Assembly (NCBI GenBank): GCA_913057515.1
Contig: CAJXOJ010000005.1
Span: forward strand, 1-64,000
Length of the DNA: 64,000 bases
Origin: an uncultured Cycloclasticus sp.
GTDB lineage: Bacteria > Pseudomonadota > Gammaproteobacteria > Methylococcales > Cycloclasticaceae
Reading direction: 5' to 3'
Notes under the pieces: generated by a model
The model's database searches: none
What the model was told of the DNA's origin: nothing
What the model saw: the letters and a program-made list of their open reading frames with translations, nothing else
Shown: positions 10,420 to 20,602 of the stretch, one piece after another
Numbering within the stretch: the stretch's first letter is position 1
Layout: every line of letters begins with the position of its first letter
Position numbers and translations under genes: made by a program

Positions 10420-11271
10420 ATGCTCGCTAAACTCTTTATTATTCTGCAATACATCCTACCGCAACATGGCCTTTCTGCATTAATGCATAAGCTAGCCCGC
10501 TGTAAAACACCTTGGGTAAAAAACCCGTTTATCAAGGTGATCATTAATCGGTTTGGCGTTGACATGTCTGAAGCGGCTGAGCCTAACCCTGAAGCTTACG
10601 AATCATTCAATGCATTTTTCACTCGTGAGTTACGAGAAGACGCAAGACCGCTAGAACATGAGCCAACAACCATTTCCTGCCCAGTGGATGGTGAAATCAG
10701 TCAAATTGGCAGCATAGAAAAAGGCGAAGTGTTCCAAGCAAAAGGTAAATCATTTAACTTATCTGCTTTATTGGGTAATGATGAGTTAGCAAATGAGTTT
10801 GAAGGCGGTCAATTTACAACCATTTACTTATCACCTAAAGACTATCATCGCATCCACTTTCCTGTGGACGGCACACTAACAAAAATGCTGCACGTCCCTG
10901 GTGAGTTATTCAGTGTTAATCACACAACGGTAGCTGCCATTGATGAGTTATTTGCTCGCAATGAACGTGTTATCGCCTTCTTTGATACGCCTGCCGGCCC
11001 GATGGCCATGGTGATGGTCGGTGCAATCTTTGTGTCTAGCATCGAAACGGTTTGGTACGGCGAAGTAACGCCTCCACGCCACAATCAAATTCGGAGCTGG
11101 AACTATAGTGACGATAGCTTAGCGTATAAAAAGAATGATGAAATGGCTCGATTTAATATGGGCTCAACCGTTGTCTTGTTATATGGTAAAGACAAGGTCG
11201 CTTGGCTCGAAGAATTAACTGCTGGTCAGGCCGTTCAATATGGGCAAGTAATCGGAAACATTAACACCTAA
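10420..11271 (+). CDS. psd: Phosphatidylserine decarboxylase proenzyme
   Basis: FFTRELREDARPLE, YHRIHFPVDGTL, C-terminal FNMGSTVVLLYG with the GST self-cleavage motif. Confidence 0.96.
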   Translation: MLAKLFIILQYILPQHGLSALMHKLARCKTPWVKNPFIKVIINRFGVDMSEAAEPNPEAYESFNAFFTRELREDARPLEHEPTTISCPVDGEISQIGSIEKGEVFQAKGKSFNLSALLGNDELANEFEGGQFTTIYLSPKDYHRIHFPVDGTLTKMLHVPGELFSVNHTTVAAIDELFARNERVIAFFDTPAGPMAMVMVGAIFVSSIETVWYGEVTPPRHNQIRSWNYSDDSLAYKKNDEMARFNMGSTVVLLYGKDKVAWLEELTAGQAVQYGQVIGNINT

Positions 11272-11277
11272 AGGTTA

Positions 11278-11886
11278 ATGAAAACCGGAACTCTGGCAAG
11301 CTGCCTTTGGCTTCTTATTTTTTTTAGTGTGCTTGCCTGGTCTGGAGTGTTCCCTAAAGATAATATCACTTGGTTTCTGGAAGTATTACCCGCTGTTATT
11401 GCGCTGTGCGTGATGGTTTTAACACGACCGGCGTTTCCTCTTACCCCGCTTAGTTATTTATTAATTCTAATTCACTCAATTATTTTGATGGTCGGCGGGC
11501 ATTACACCTATGCCGAAGTCCCTTTATTTAATGACTTGGCAGAGCTAATGGGCTCTAGCAGAAACAACTACGATAAACTCGGTCACTTCGCCCAAGGCTT
11601 TGTACCGGCCATTATTGCAAGGGAAATCATCATTCGTCAGGCTGTTATTGAGTCTAGGCGCTGGATGAATTTCTTCATTATCTGCTTCTGCTTAGGCTTT
11701 AGTGCATTTTATGAATTGATTGAATGGTGGGTCGCACTTGTCTCTGGGGAAGGGGCACATGCCTTTTTGGGCACTCAAGGATACATTTGGGATATGCTGT
11801 TAGCGCTGGTTGGCTCGATCGCAGCCCTGATTAGCTTATCGCGTATGCATGATCATCAATTAAGCTCTATCGATAGGAAACGTTAG
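11278..11886 (+). CDS. DUF2238/YjdF-like inner membrane protein
   Basis: Multi-TM; GGHYTYAEVPLFN, YDKLGHFAQGFVPAIIARE, GTQGYIWDMLLALVGS. Confidence 0.85.
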   Translation: MKTGTLASCLWLLIFFSVLAWSGVFPKDNITWFLEVLPAVIALCVMVLTRPAFPLTPLSYLLILIHSIILMVGGHYTYAEVPLFNDLAELMGSSRNNYDKLGHFAQGFVPAIIAREIIIRQAVIESRRWMNFFIICFCLGFSAFYELIEWWVALVSGEGAHAFLGTQGYIWDMLLALVGSIAALISLSRMHDHQLSSIDRKR

Positions 11887-12834
11887 CACCTCATCAATAG
11901 ATGTTGCGCCAGTCATCAACATCAATAAACGGTCTAAGCCCATTGCTACACCAGAGCAGTCAGGCAAACCATGAGATAAGGCAGCCAATAAATGCTTATC
12001 CATTGGCACATCGTCCAAACCCGCTTCTCGGCGCTCTAACAGTTCCTGCTGAAAACGTTGTTTTTGCTCAACTGCATCCGTTAGCTCCTCATAGCCATTT
12101 GCTAGCTCTAAATTATTAAAATACACCTCAAAACGTTGTGCCGTTACTGGAGTGCCTTTATCTAATTTTGCAAGCATCGCCATGCAGGCAGGGTAATTGG
12201 TTACAAAATACACCATGTCTTTTTTTAACTTAGGCTGAACATATTGGCTAAACACATAGTCTAAACCGTTTGCTAAATGGTTACCGCAAATGTCGCTGGC
12301 TTCAGGATTACCTTGCTCGGTCGCATAACTCATTAATTCACCTAACGTCACCTGATGAGGGTTCATACCCGTCAATTGTTGAAAAATTTGCTGATAGGTG
12401 ACCGTTGTAAAGCCAATATTTCGCCCAAAACAAAGCATCAATAACTCAATCATTTCGTTAATCAAGTCGTCCAAGGTAAAGTCAAGCCGATACCATTCTA
12501 ACAACGTAAACTCAGGGTTATGAAATCGCCCTTGTTCTGCTTGGCGAAAGGACTTTGCAATTTGGAATATTGAGCCTGAGCCTGATGCGAGTAGCCGCTT
12601 CATCGCAAACTCTGGTGAAGTTTGCAAATACAACTGCTTTGTTTTAGTTAAATCCGTGCTGAAGCTGTCTAAATTCAAGTCACAGCTAGCCGCTGCTGAT
12701 AACACCGGCGTATCAACTTCTAGTACGTTTTTTTGCATAAAAAACGACCTGATCGACTGATAAAGCTCAGCCCGTTGATGCAATAAAGCCGCCGAACAAG
12801 TCGGCGGCCATTGTGTACTGTTAGAGTCTATCAA
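11860..12834 (-). CDS. epmA: EF-P--(R)-beta-lysine ligase (PoxA/GenX/YjeA)
   Basis: Class II LysRS-like; QTSPEFAMKRLLASGSGSIFQIAKSFR, CSGVAMGLDRLLML; no anticodon-binding domain; downstream of efp. Confidence 0.95.
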   Translation of the reverse strand: MIDSNSTQWPPTCSAALLHQRAELYQSIRSFFMQKNVLEVDTPVLSAAASCDLNLDSFSTDLTKTKQLYLQTSPEFAMKRLLASGSGSIFQIAKSFRQAEQGRFHNPEFTLLEWYRLDFTLDDLINEMIELLMLCFGRNIGFTTVTYQQIFQQLTGMNPHQVTLGELMSYATEQGNPEASDICGNHLANGLDYVFSQYVQPKLKKDMVYFVTNYPACMAMLAKLDKGTPVTAQRFEVYFNNLELANGYEELTDAVEQKQRFQQELLERREAGLDDVPMDKHLLAALSHGLPDCSGVAMGLDRLLMLMTGATSIDEVLTFPIDRA

Positions 12835-12841
12835 TTAACTA

Positions 12842-13411
12842 CTAATTTTTTACTCGTGCAGAGTACTCACCGGTACGGGTATCCACTTTGATCACTTCAC
12901 CAATTTGAACAAATAAAGGAATACGTACCACCGCCCCAGTTTCAAGTGTAGCCGGTTTACCACCCCCACCCGAGGTATCGCCTTTTAAACCCGGGTCGGT
13001 ATCGGTCACCTCAAGTTCCACAAAGTTAGGTGCAGTCACCAACAAAGGTGCGCCATTCCACAGTGTAACCGTGCATTTATCTTGATCTTTAATCCACTTA
13101 GCCGCATCACCAACCGCAGTCGCATCACCTGACACTTGCTCATAGGTTTCATCATCCATGAAATACCAAAAGTCACCATCGTTATATAAGTAAGACATTT
13201 CTGTCTCCATAACATCTGCTGCTTCAACCGATTCACCTGATTTAAAAGTACGCTCAATAACTCGGCCTGTTTTTAAGTTACGAATTTTAACGCGACTAAA
13301 CGCGGGGCCTTTACCGGGTCTTACAAATTCATTTTCCATAATTGAACAAGGGGCGTCATCCAACATGATTTTCAAACCGCCTTTGAATTCGCTAGTGCTA
13401 TACGTTGCCAT
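12842..13411 (-). CDS. efp: Translation elongation factor P
   Basis: [38 protein letters not shown] with the modified-Lys PGKG loop. Confidence 0.97.
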   Translation of the reverse strand: MATYSTSEFKGGLKIMLDDAPCSIMENEFVRPGKGPAFSRVKIRNLKTGRVIERTFKSGESVEAADVMETEMSYLYNDGDFWYFMDDETYEQVSGDATAVGDAAKWIKDQDKCTVTLWNGAPLLVTAPNFVELEVTDTDPGLKGDTSGGGGKPATLETGAVVRIPLFVQIGEVIKVDTRTGEYSARVKN

Positions 13412-13455
13412 ATAAATTCTCGTTAATAGTTAATCTTCAATTAATCACTATTATA

Positions 13456-14478
13456 ATGGCTAACATGACAAACATTGAAAAAACTTCTTTAATTCCCAAT
13501 TGGCAACAAGAACTGAAATCCGCCTTTACTAACATTAATGAGTTATTAAGTTTTTTAAACTTAAACGTTGAGGATTTGAGCCTCTACAGTAATGCAGCAA
13601 AAAAATTTCCTTTACTCGTCACTCGTAGTTACGCAGAACGCATTGTTAAATCAGACTGGAATGACCCGCTGCTTCGCCAAGTGCTCCCACACCCTGACGA
13701 ATTAGCAGCCCATCCCAATTACTTAAGCGACCCCGTTGGAGATTCATCAGCAAGTATTTCACCCGGCTTAATACATAAGTACTACGGACGTATTTTAATC
13801 ATTAGCACTGGCGCCTGCGCCATACATTGCCGCTATTGTTTTCGTCGAGAGTTCCCCTACTCTGACAACAGTGCGCATCGCTCACAACTCGACTCCATCA
13901 GCCAATACCTATCCAACCACACTGAGGTCACTGAGGTTATTCTTAGTGGTGGCGATCCTTTAACCCTCAGTGACTCGAAACTTCAGCATTTACTCGAGCA
14001 ACTGGTGAAGCAACCGCAAGTCGAGCGTATTCGAATTCACACCCGCATACCCATTGTATTACCCAGCCGTATAACACAAGCGTTAATAAAAACCCTATCG
14101 TCCACGCCAAAAAAAGTAATCATAGTGATTCATAGCAATCACCCAAATGAACTGAATCATGAGGTTTCTGCTGCCTTACTCTCACTAAAATCCATCGGTG
14201 TTATTCTATTAAATCAAACGGTGTTGTTACGCGGCGTCAATGATAACGCAGATACATTGGTTAAATTGAGCCACCGCTTATTCGATTGCTCTACGATACC
14301 TTATTACTTACACTTACTTGATAAAGTAACAGGAGCGACGCACTTTGACTCCACTCAAGCGCATAGCGATAACATATACCAACAAATACAAGAAAGGCTC
14401 CCCGGCTATCTCGTACCGAAACTGGTTAGAGAAGAGGCAGGTAAAAAGCATAAAACCATCATGGCTAAACGCTTATAG
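13456..14478 (+). CDS. epmB: EF-P beta-lysylation protein, lysine 2,3-aminomutase-like radical SAM enzyme
   Basis: CAIHCRYCFRREFPY radical-SAM motif, LSGGDPL. The ORF track start at 13405 would overlap efp; ATG 13456 (MANMTNIEK) is the more likely start. Confidence 0.93.
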   Translation: MANMTNIEKTSLIPNWQQELKSAFTNINELLSFLNLNVEDLSLYSNAAKKFPLLVTRSYAERIVKSDWNDPLLRQVLPHPDELAAHPNYLSDPVGDSSASISPGLIHKYYGRILIISTGACAIHCRYCFRREFPYSDNSAHRSQLDSISQYLSNHTEVTEVILSGGDPLTLSDSKLQHLLEQLVKQPQVERIRIHTRIPIVLPSRITQALIKTLSSTPKKVIIVIHSNHPNELNHEVSAALLSLKSIGVILLNQTVLLRGVNDNADTLVKLSHRLFDCSTIPYYLHLLDKVTGATHFDSTQAHSDNIYQQIQERLPGYLVPKLVREEAGKKHKTIMAKRL

Positions 14479-14565
14479 AAGTATTAACTTTTATCCAAAT
14501 AAGGCGCATAATTTGAAAGTCATTTCACATTAGAAGTGGCCCATTAACATTAACTTGAGAACAAC

Positions 14566-16299
14566 ATGGATACGCACAAACAGTTCAGGGATAGAATTAA
14601 ATCGACTCTCATTAAATCCCACGTAGATTTACCTTTCGAGCCCACTTTAAGCGCTTGCCAAGAATGGGCTGATTCCTTACCCATTTTAAACACTGCATTA
14701 ACAGCTGATTTGATGTCCGTCGCTTCACAAGCACTATTATCAATAGACATCAACCCATTAGATAAATTTAAAATCTCTGAGGCCATTAAGCCGTACAGCA
14801 TAAAACTACTTTCAACTTGTTCGGAAGAATTAGAAAGAACGAGTCTTCCTTTAAGCAAAAAAACATCTAATACTGCTAAGCAAACGCTCAACGTCTTAAC
14901 AAACTTTCATTTAATTTATATTGATATCGCTTGCTCAAAGGGCTTTATGGGCACATCTAGCGGTAACAAACGGTCAAGCATTGTCCCTCAGCAACAAAGA
15001 GAGCTTATTCTTCATCGCGCCATGGAGTTACTAGGTATTACTCAGTTATTTCAATCGCTTATTTATATGCAACCTGACCTTATTTTTTGGTCTAGAGCTA
15101 ATGCTTTATTTGAATTTGCAGAAAGCCTTTCTATTCAAAAACATAGCTACCTTACAATTGATGAAAGTAAATCGACCACGATTGAAAATATATTTAAGGA
15201 AATTCATTACTTCCATCTAGCTGCCTCAAACCGCTTTAGACAGAACGATATAAAAACTATTCATCAAATTCTAGCGTTACAATCTGATAATATTTTAATG
15301 ACCTCTACTCACGATGATGCTTCGACTTTTTGTGTTGATTTATCATCATCGTCACCAGCAACGCCTGTCCCCGACTTACCAGCCGATGACAAGCAATACC
15401 GGTTTTTAAACAATGAACACCTCATTCAATTCATGCAAAGTAGTGAGGTTATTGCACCAGAAAGGCAGGGTGTTATTTCTTTAGCATCTAAAAAACCCAT
15501 TCTATCAAAAGGCACTATTCACCAATTATTACCCAGCTGGCGCGGCATATTGAGTCGTAAAGAAACGAGGCACGAGCAAACTGAAGAAGTAACCGTCTAT
15601 CCAGGGTTTGACAGTATCATCAGAGCACTACTGATAAAGCAAAACCCTCATTACTTTAAGCAAAAAGGAAACCTTCCTGGTCAAAACCTAGAGAGCTTAC
15701 ACTTAGTCCCTATAGGCGAGCCTCAAAGAAGCAGATATCTGTTGAGCGATATAGACACCAATAGGGCACTCAAAGCATCTGTTAAAAAGCCTCTTTCTTT
15801 CAATAGCATTTGGACGAAAAAAAGCGCCATAAAACCGGGGGAGAAAGGTGAATCAATAGATGCTGAAACAAACGATGCGAGCCTACAAGGACTAATGTTT
15901 ACAGTTTCAGCTGATAACCAACCTCTTTTAAAAGCTAATGATCTCATTGGAATTCAAACCAAAAATGAAAGCATTCAATTAGCTATTATCAGGCGCATCA
16001 ACACATTGCCAGAGAAAGATATTTCTGTAGGAGCAGAAATGATGTCGCCTAGTATCAAGATTGCCAACATTAAGTTCCATGATAAAGAGGCTCCGCCCAA
16101 ACCGGTCCTTTTTCTCCAAGGTATTCCAGCTGTTAATCAACCCGATGCCATTATCAGCCCATTTTTAATTGATAATGCGCATGCAGATATCATATTCAAA
16201 AAAACGGGTGCTACAAGCACTTATCTCATCGATAAAACCCTCGAAACAAATCAAGTTTTTACGCATTACACGGTTTTAAAAGAAGCCAATGTAGATTAA
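14566..16299 (+). CDS. Uncharacterised 577-aa protein, possibly with a PilZ-like C-terminal region
   Basis: Long ORF in operon-like position (31-bp gap) upstream of the FimX-like gene. C-terminal region contains DASLQG, resembling the PilZ DxSxxG motif; no clear RxxxR motif identified. Confidence 0.5.
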   Translation: MDTHKQFRDRIKSTLIKSHVDLPFEPTLSACQEWADSLPILNTALTADLMSVASQALLSIDINPLDKFKISEAIKPYSIKLLSTCSEELERTSLPLSKKTSNTAKQTLNVLTNFHLIYIDIACSKGFMGTSSGNKRSSIVPQQQRELILHRAMELLGITQLFQSLIYMQPDLIFWSRANALFEFAESLSIQKHSYLTIDESKSTTIENIFKEIHYFHLAASNRFRQNDIKTIHQILALQSDNILMTSTHDDASTFCVDLSSSSPATPVPDLPADDKQYRFLNNEHLIQFMQSSEVIAPERQGVISLASKKPILSKGTIHQLLPSWRGILSRKETRHEQTEEVTVYPGFDSIIRALLIKQNPHYFKQKGNLPGQNLESLHLVPIGEPQRSRYLLSDIDTNRALKASVKKPLSFNSIWTKKSAIKPGEKGESIDAETNDASLQGLMFTVSADNQPLLKANDLIGIQTKNESIQLAIIRRINTLPEKDISVGAEMMSPSIKIANIKFHDKEAPPKPVLFLQGIPAVNQPDAIISPFLIDNAHADIIFKKTGATSTYLIDKTLETNQVFTHYTVLKEANVD

Positions 16300-16329
16300 G
16301 GTAGTCGTATCATAATACTTGGCTGATGG

Positions 16330-18411
16330 ATGACTAAACGCACTGTACTCACTCTTAATTTTTCGACAGAAGAAATTGAGACTTTAGACCTTACATTAAA
16401 TGACACTCGTATAGATGCGACCTTAACGCCAATCTCTATAGACCTTTTAGACTCAGTCAAAGAACGCCTTACCGATATAAACATAGTCATTGTAAAGCTT
16501 CATACCAGTGATCTTAAAAATACAGTACTGTTAGAAACAGTACAACAAAACCTTTTTTCGTTGCCAATAATTTTGGTGCCTAATAACGAATTACAAACCC
16601 AAGGCAGTCATCGCTACAATGCTGACAATATCATTGACATACGTTCCTTTAAGCCGTGTTTTCTACTTGCAAAATCTATTGGGCGTGAAATAAAGTCCCA
16701 GCATAATGAATATCAACTACATCAGGTTAGATCACAATTTAAAAATGAAACCTATCGATTTGATGCCTTTTTAAAACACACTGAGGATGGTGTAGCACTG
16801 ATTCATGAAGGGCAATATTGGTCAAGCAACGCTGCCTACAAAAGAATTTTTAATATCCCTGCCGAAGAGAACATCATACATTCACCCGTGCGAGAGTTTA
16901 GCAGCCCAACTTCTTGCCCCACCCGTGGTAACTTATCTAAACAAAACTTAAATACGTCCTTAGAGTCCCTTCCGGATGAAACCATCTTATCTGTTCTCAT
17001 TCAAACCCGCGACGGGGATTCATTCATCACTACGATCTATAAAACACATTGTTTTATAGATGATAAACTCTGTACTCAAATCTTAATCCATAACCCCGAT
17101 GCTTGGAGCAATGTAGAAAAAGGGTTTACCGATTTACGTTCTTTTGATCATGAAACCGGCTTATACAATCAACGGTTCTCGACCGAATATATCAATAAAG
17201 AAATAGACAGTGAAAAACCACATGGCTCACTGGCCTTCATCCTTATTGATGACTTCCGCAATATTCGAGAGCAGCATGGTATTAATTATATTAACGACAT
17301 TGTTCGCTCAGTCGGTCATGTCATCAACCAATCGTGTGCTAATAGTGATATTTTAGCTCGTTATGGCGATGCTGTATTTACCTTATTTTCTTCCGAGTTA
17401 AGTCGCTCAGACTTTTTATTAAACTGCCAACAAGTATTAACGGATGTCAATAACTCATTGTTCGGTGACGATAGCCAGTACGTTAAACTAACACTGAGTA
17501 TTGGGGTCAGCTTTATTGACCCTCGAGTGACAGCATCCAATCAACTGATTTCTCAAGCCGATAAAGCCTGTGACAAGGCCGGTACAGCAGGTGGTAATCA
17601 GATCCATGTATTTGACTCTGTAACAACACCACTCACCATCCTCTTTGACGAGGAAAATAATGCGCGTTTAATTAGGGACTCTATAGAACAAAATAGGCTT
17701 CACCCTATGTACCAACCTATTGTCGACCTTTCTCAAAAATCTACAGAAAACTATGCTGTCCTCCTGCGTATTCTCGATGAAAATAAAGCACATATAGGCC
17801 CTGATCACTTTATTCTTACTGCTGAAAAAACCGGCTATATTAGCCAACTAGACGAGTGGGTACTTAAAAACACAATACAACAAATTAAAAGTGCTTCACA
17901 ACAAGGGTTAAAAAGAAAATTTTTTATTTCCATATCTAGTACCACTTACCGCCATAATTCATTTGTGGAAACACTAATGAGTGAACTTAGGCTCAACAAT
18001 ATTGATTCAAGCTTATTGGTCTTCCAAATTAACTTTTCTAATGTAAAAACTGAGCCCAATATTTTAAAAAAATTCACCAGCGTGATTAAAAAGGAAACTA
18101 ACTGTCAAATTGCTTTTGACCAAATTGGCTTTAGCCAAATCACAGATAAAATACTGAAGAACTATCACGTTGATTACTTAAAAATTGACGGCACTTTTAG
18201 CCAAAATTTAGTCAACAATAAAGAATCTCAAGACATCATAAAAAACATCATCGAAATAACGCGTAGAAACGATGTTAAAACAATTGCTAAATCTGTTGAA
18301 AACGCAAATACTCTTGCCCTTTTATGGAATATTGGTATTGATGCTGTTCAGGGCTACTTCTTACAAGAACCATCCGATACGATGCGTTTTGATTTTGACC
18401 TAAACCACTAA
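16330..18411 (+). CDS. FimX-like protein with degenerate GGDEF and EAL domains
   Basis: 693 aa. GGDEF position reads ARYGDAVFTLF; EAL position reads YAVLLRI; later DQIGFSQ, YLKIDGTF, QGYFLQEP retain the EAL fold signature. Confidence 0.85.
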   Translation: MTKRTVLTLNFSTEEIETLDLTLNDTRIDATLTPISIDLLDSVKERLTDINIVIVKLHTSDLKNTVLLETVQQNLFSLPIILVPNNELQTQGSHRYNADNIIDIRSFKPCFLLAKSIGREIKSQHNEYQLHQVRSQFKNETYRFDAFLKHTEDGVALIHEGQYWSSNAAYKRIFNIPAEENIIHSPVREFSSPTSCPTRGNLSKQNLNTSLESLPDETILSVLIQTRDGDSFITTIYKTHCFIDDKLCTQILIHNPDAWSNVEKGFTDLRSFDHETGLYNQRFSTEYINKEIDSEKPHGSLAFILIDDFRNIREQHGINYINDIVRSVGHVINQSCANSDILARYGDAVFTLFSSELSRSDFLLNCQQVLTDVNNSLFGDDSQYVKLTLSIGVSFIDPRVTASNQLISQADKACDKAGTAGGNQIHVFDSVTTPLTILFDEENNARLIRDSIEQNRLHPMYQPIVDLSQKSTENYAVLLRILDENKAHIGPDHFILTAEKTGYISQLDEWVLKNTIQQIKSASQQGLKRKFFISISSTTYRHNSFVETLMSELRLNNIDSSLLVFQINFSNVKTEPNILKKFTSVIKKETNCQIAFDQIGFSQITDKILKNYHVDYLKIDGTFSQNLVNNKESQDIIKNIIEITRRNDVKTIAKSVENANTLALLWNIGIDAVQGYFLQEPSDTMRFDFDLNH

Positions 18412-19307
18412 CTTTCATTGGCGATGCCATGTGGCACATGGCCTGTAGCTACATGCTCTTGAGCTGATTCGCAATGTGCAGCTTGGTCGTCAAAGAAAAT
18501 ATCAGCCCCAAAGGATTTAAGAAATGCCCCTTTGGGCAAGCCACCTAAGAATAGCGCTTCATCAATGCGAATGCCCCAAGAACGAAGTGTACGGACAACT
18601 CGCTCATGTGCTGGTGCCGAACGAGCTGTCACTAAAGCTGTTCGAACTGGAGAGACCTCTTCAGCAAATTGGCTTTGCAGGCTATGAAGCGCGGAAAGAA
18701 ATGATTTAAAAGGCCCACCTGTCATCGGTTCTTTCGCAGAGAATTGTTCATTTGCTGTAAACGCATCTAAGCCTTTTTCCTTGAATATTCGCTCAGACTC
18801 ATCAGAAAAAATAACCGCATCACCATCAAAAGCAATTCGTAACTGAGCATTATCAGCTGTACTGCCTTTACCTGACAAAATTGTCGCCGCAGCGTGCCCC
18901 GCATCTAAGGCTTTACGTACGTCCTCAGGGGCTGTTGAGAGGAACAAATCCACCTCAAAAGCAGAGATATAGCCGAAAGGCGTTTCGCCGCTAGTAAACG
19001 CCGCTCGCTTAATATCTAAGTCATGCTCACTGATTGAATTAAATACTCTCAACCCCGTGTCAGCGCTATTTCTAGATAACAAGACCACTTCTACTAACGA
19101 CTCAGGTAATCGCTCATTTAATCCTAAAAGCTTCTTCACCAATGGGTAGGCAACACCCGGATTAAGAGGTTCATCTTCTCTAGCGATTTGATAAGCGCAA
19201 TATGCTTCTTTACCTTCCGTTTCAAACACCCTATTTGACTCAACAAGGTCAAATAAGGCCATTGAGGATATACCTAGTGTTAATTTTTTAGCGGCTAACG
19301 TTTGCAT
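18408..19307 (-). CDS. Cytosolic 5'-nucleotidase (cN-I family)
   Basis: LLSRNSADTGLRVFNSI, IAFDGDAVIFSDESERIF, RTLRSWGIRIDEALFLGGLPKGAFL. Confidence 0.88.
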   Translation of the reverse strand: MQTLAAKKLTLGISSMALFDLVESNRVFETEGKEAYCAYQIAREDEPLNPGVAYPLVKKLLGLNERLPESLVEVVLLSRNSADTGLRVFNSISEHDLDIKRAAFTSGETPFGYISAFEVDLFLSTAPEDVRKALDAGHAAATILSGKGSTADNAQLRIAFDGDAVIFSDESERIFKEKGLDAFTANEQFSAKEPMTGGPFKSFLSALHSLQSQFAEEVSPVRTALVTARSAPAHERVVRTLRSWGIRIDEALFLGGLPKGAFLKSFGADIFFDDQAAHCESAQEHVATGHVPHGIANES

Positions 19308-19378
19308 GAATTACTCTCCTCAAATTTCACTTAGTTATCTTAAGTTAAAAAAACCTTTGTATTGGAATATTTTCTGCT

Positions 19379-20572
19379 TCAAATAGAACTGACACTCTCA
19401 CCCGTTGCCTGCAAGTCTTCTGGGTTATTTTTCTCAACCCATCTCCAGGCGACAAAAAGTGCTAGCAAACTTAACAAAGAGGCGATTGTAAACACCCACT
19501 CAGAGCCAAACCCATCCCATAAAAACCCCGCAATTAAGCCACCAAACATCCCGCCTGCACCATAGCCGACACTGCTATACAGTGCTTGCCCCTTATCTTG
19601 AGTCGCGCCTTTAAAGTAATGGTGCGTTAACTGGATGCAAACGACATGAAATGCACCAAATGATGCAGCATGCAACAATTGGGCGAATATCAACGCGCTA
19701 ATACTTTCACTAAGCCACGCGATGATTAACCACCGAATAACTGTTAAAAAAATACTCATTAGCAGCACCCATCTTAAGGAAACATGGTGAAGCAGCTTTT
19801 TAATAACAATAAACAGGGCAATTTCAGCGATCACACCTAAAGACCACAATTGGCCTATCTCACCTTCGCTATAGTTCAGATTACTTAATAATATTGAAAA
19901 GAAGGCGTAGTAAGCACCATGCGAAGCTTGTATTAAAAAGACCACCATAAAAAAGGCGGTAACTTTTCGTTGTTTCAAAATTGAATAAATCGCTGGGCCA
20001 GCCCTTTTAGGCTTTCGCCGTCCTTTTTCGCTTAACAGTAAGCTGGATAGAAAGATCATTATTAGGCATAAAGCAACCAATAGAGGCCAATCACTTAAAC
20101 TGGTCAAGTTCAAAATATATCCTGTTCCTGCAACGGTCACAACAAACCCGACCGAACCCCATAAACGTATTGCACTATAGAGGTTTGTATCTCGCCCAAG
20201 TTTGGTAAAAGTAATGGACTCAAACTGTGGCAGCATTGCATTCAAAAAGAAACTGTACACAAAAGTCACGAGCATGATACCTGTAAAGCTCTGTTCGAAT
20301 AACAAACAACTGTACGCGATAGCTGCTATGAGTGACGCGAGTTGAACGAGTCGCATTCGATCACCAAACCCCGCCGACAGCCAGGCCAAAATGCTGGGAG
20401 AAATAAGCTTTGTGCCCTGTATCACAGCAAAAACCAAACCAACTTGCGCAGCCATATAGCCAAGAGAGGTGAGGTAAAGGCCCAAATACGGCATAAATGC
20501 ACCCAGCGATGCAAAATAAAAAAAATAAAACCCAGACAAGCGCCAATATGGCAGTTTTTGTTCTACTTGCAA
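19379..20572 (-). CDS. MFS transporter, 3-phenylpropionate permease (HcaT)-like
   Basis: 12-TM-like hydrophobic pattern; YWRLSGFYFFYFASLGAFMPYLGLYL N-terminus typical of the MFS_1_like/HcaT family. Confidence 0.8.
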   Translation of the reverse strand: MQVEQKLPYWRLSGFYFFYFASLGAFMPYLGLYLTSLGYMAAQVGLVFAVIQGTKLISPSILAWLSAGFGDRMRLVQLASLIAAIAYSCLLFEQSFTGIMLVTFVYSFFLNAMLPQFESITFTKLGRDTNLYSAIRLWGSVGFVVTVAGTGYILNLTSLSDWPLLVALCLIMIFLSSLLLSEKGRRKPKRAGPAIYSILKQRKVTAFFMVVFLIQASHGAYYAFFSILLSNLNYSEGEIGQLWSLGVIAEIALFIVIKKLLHHVSLRWVLLMSIFLTVIRWLIIAWLSESISALIFAQLLHAASFGAFHVVCIQLTHHYFKGATQDKGQALYSSVGYGAGGMFGGLIAGFLWDGFGSEWVFTIASLLSLLALFVAWRWVEKNNPEDLQATGESVSSI

Positions 20573-20602
20573 TTTAGACCTGTCGAGCCATCGTAATAGT
20601 GC

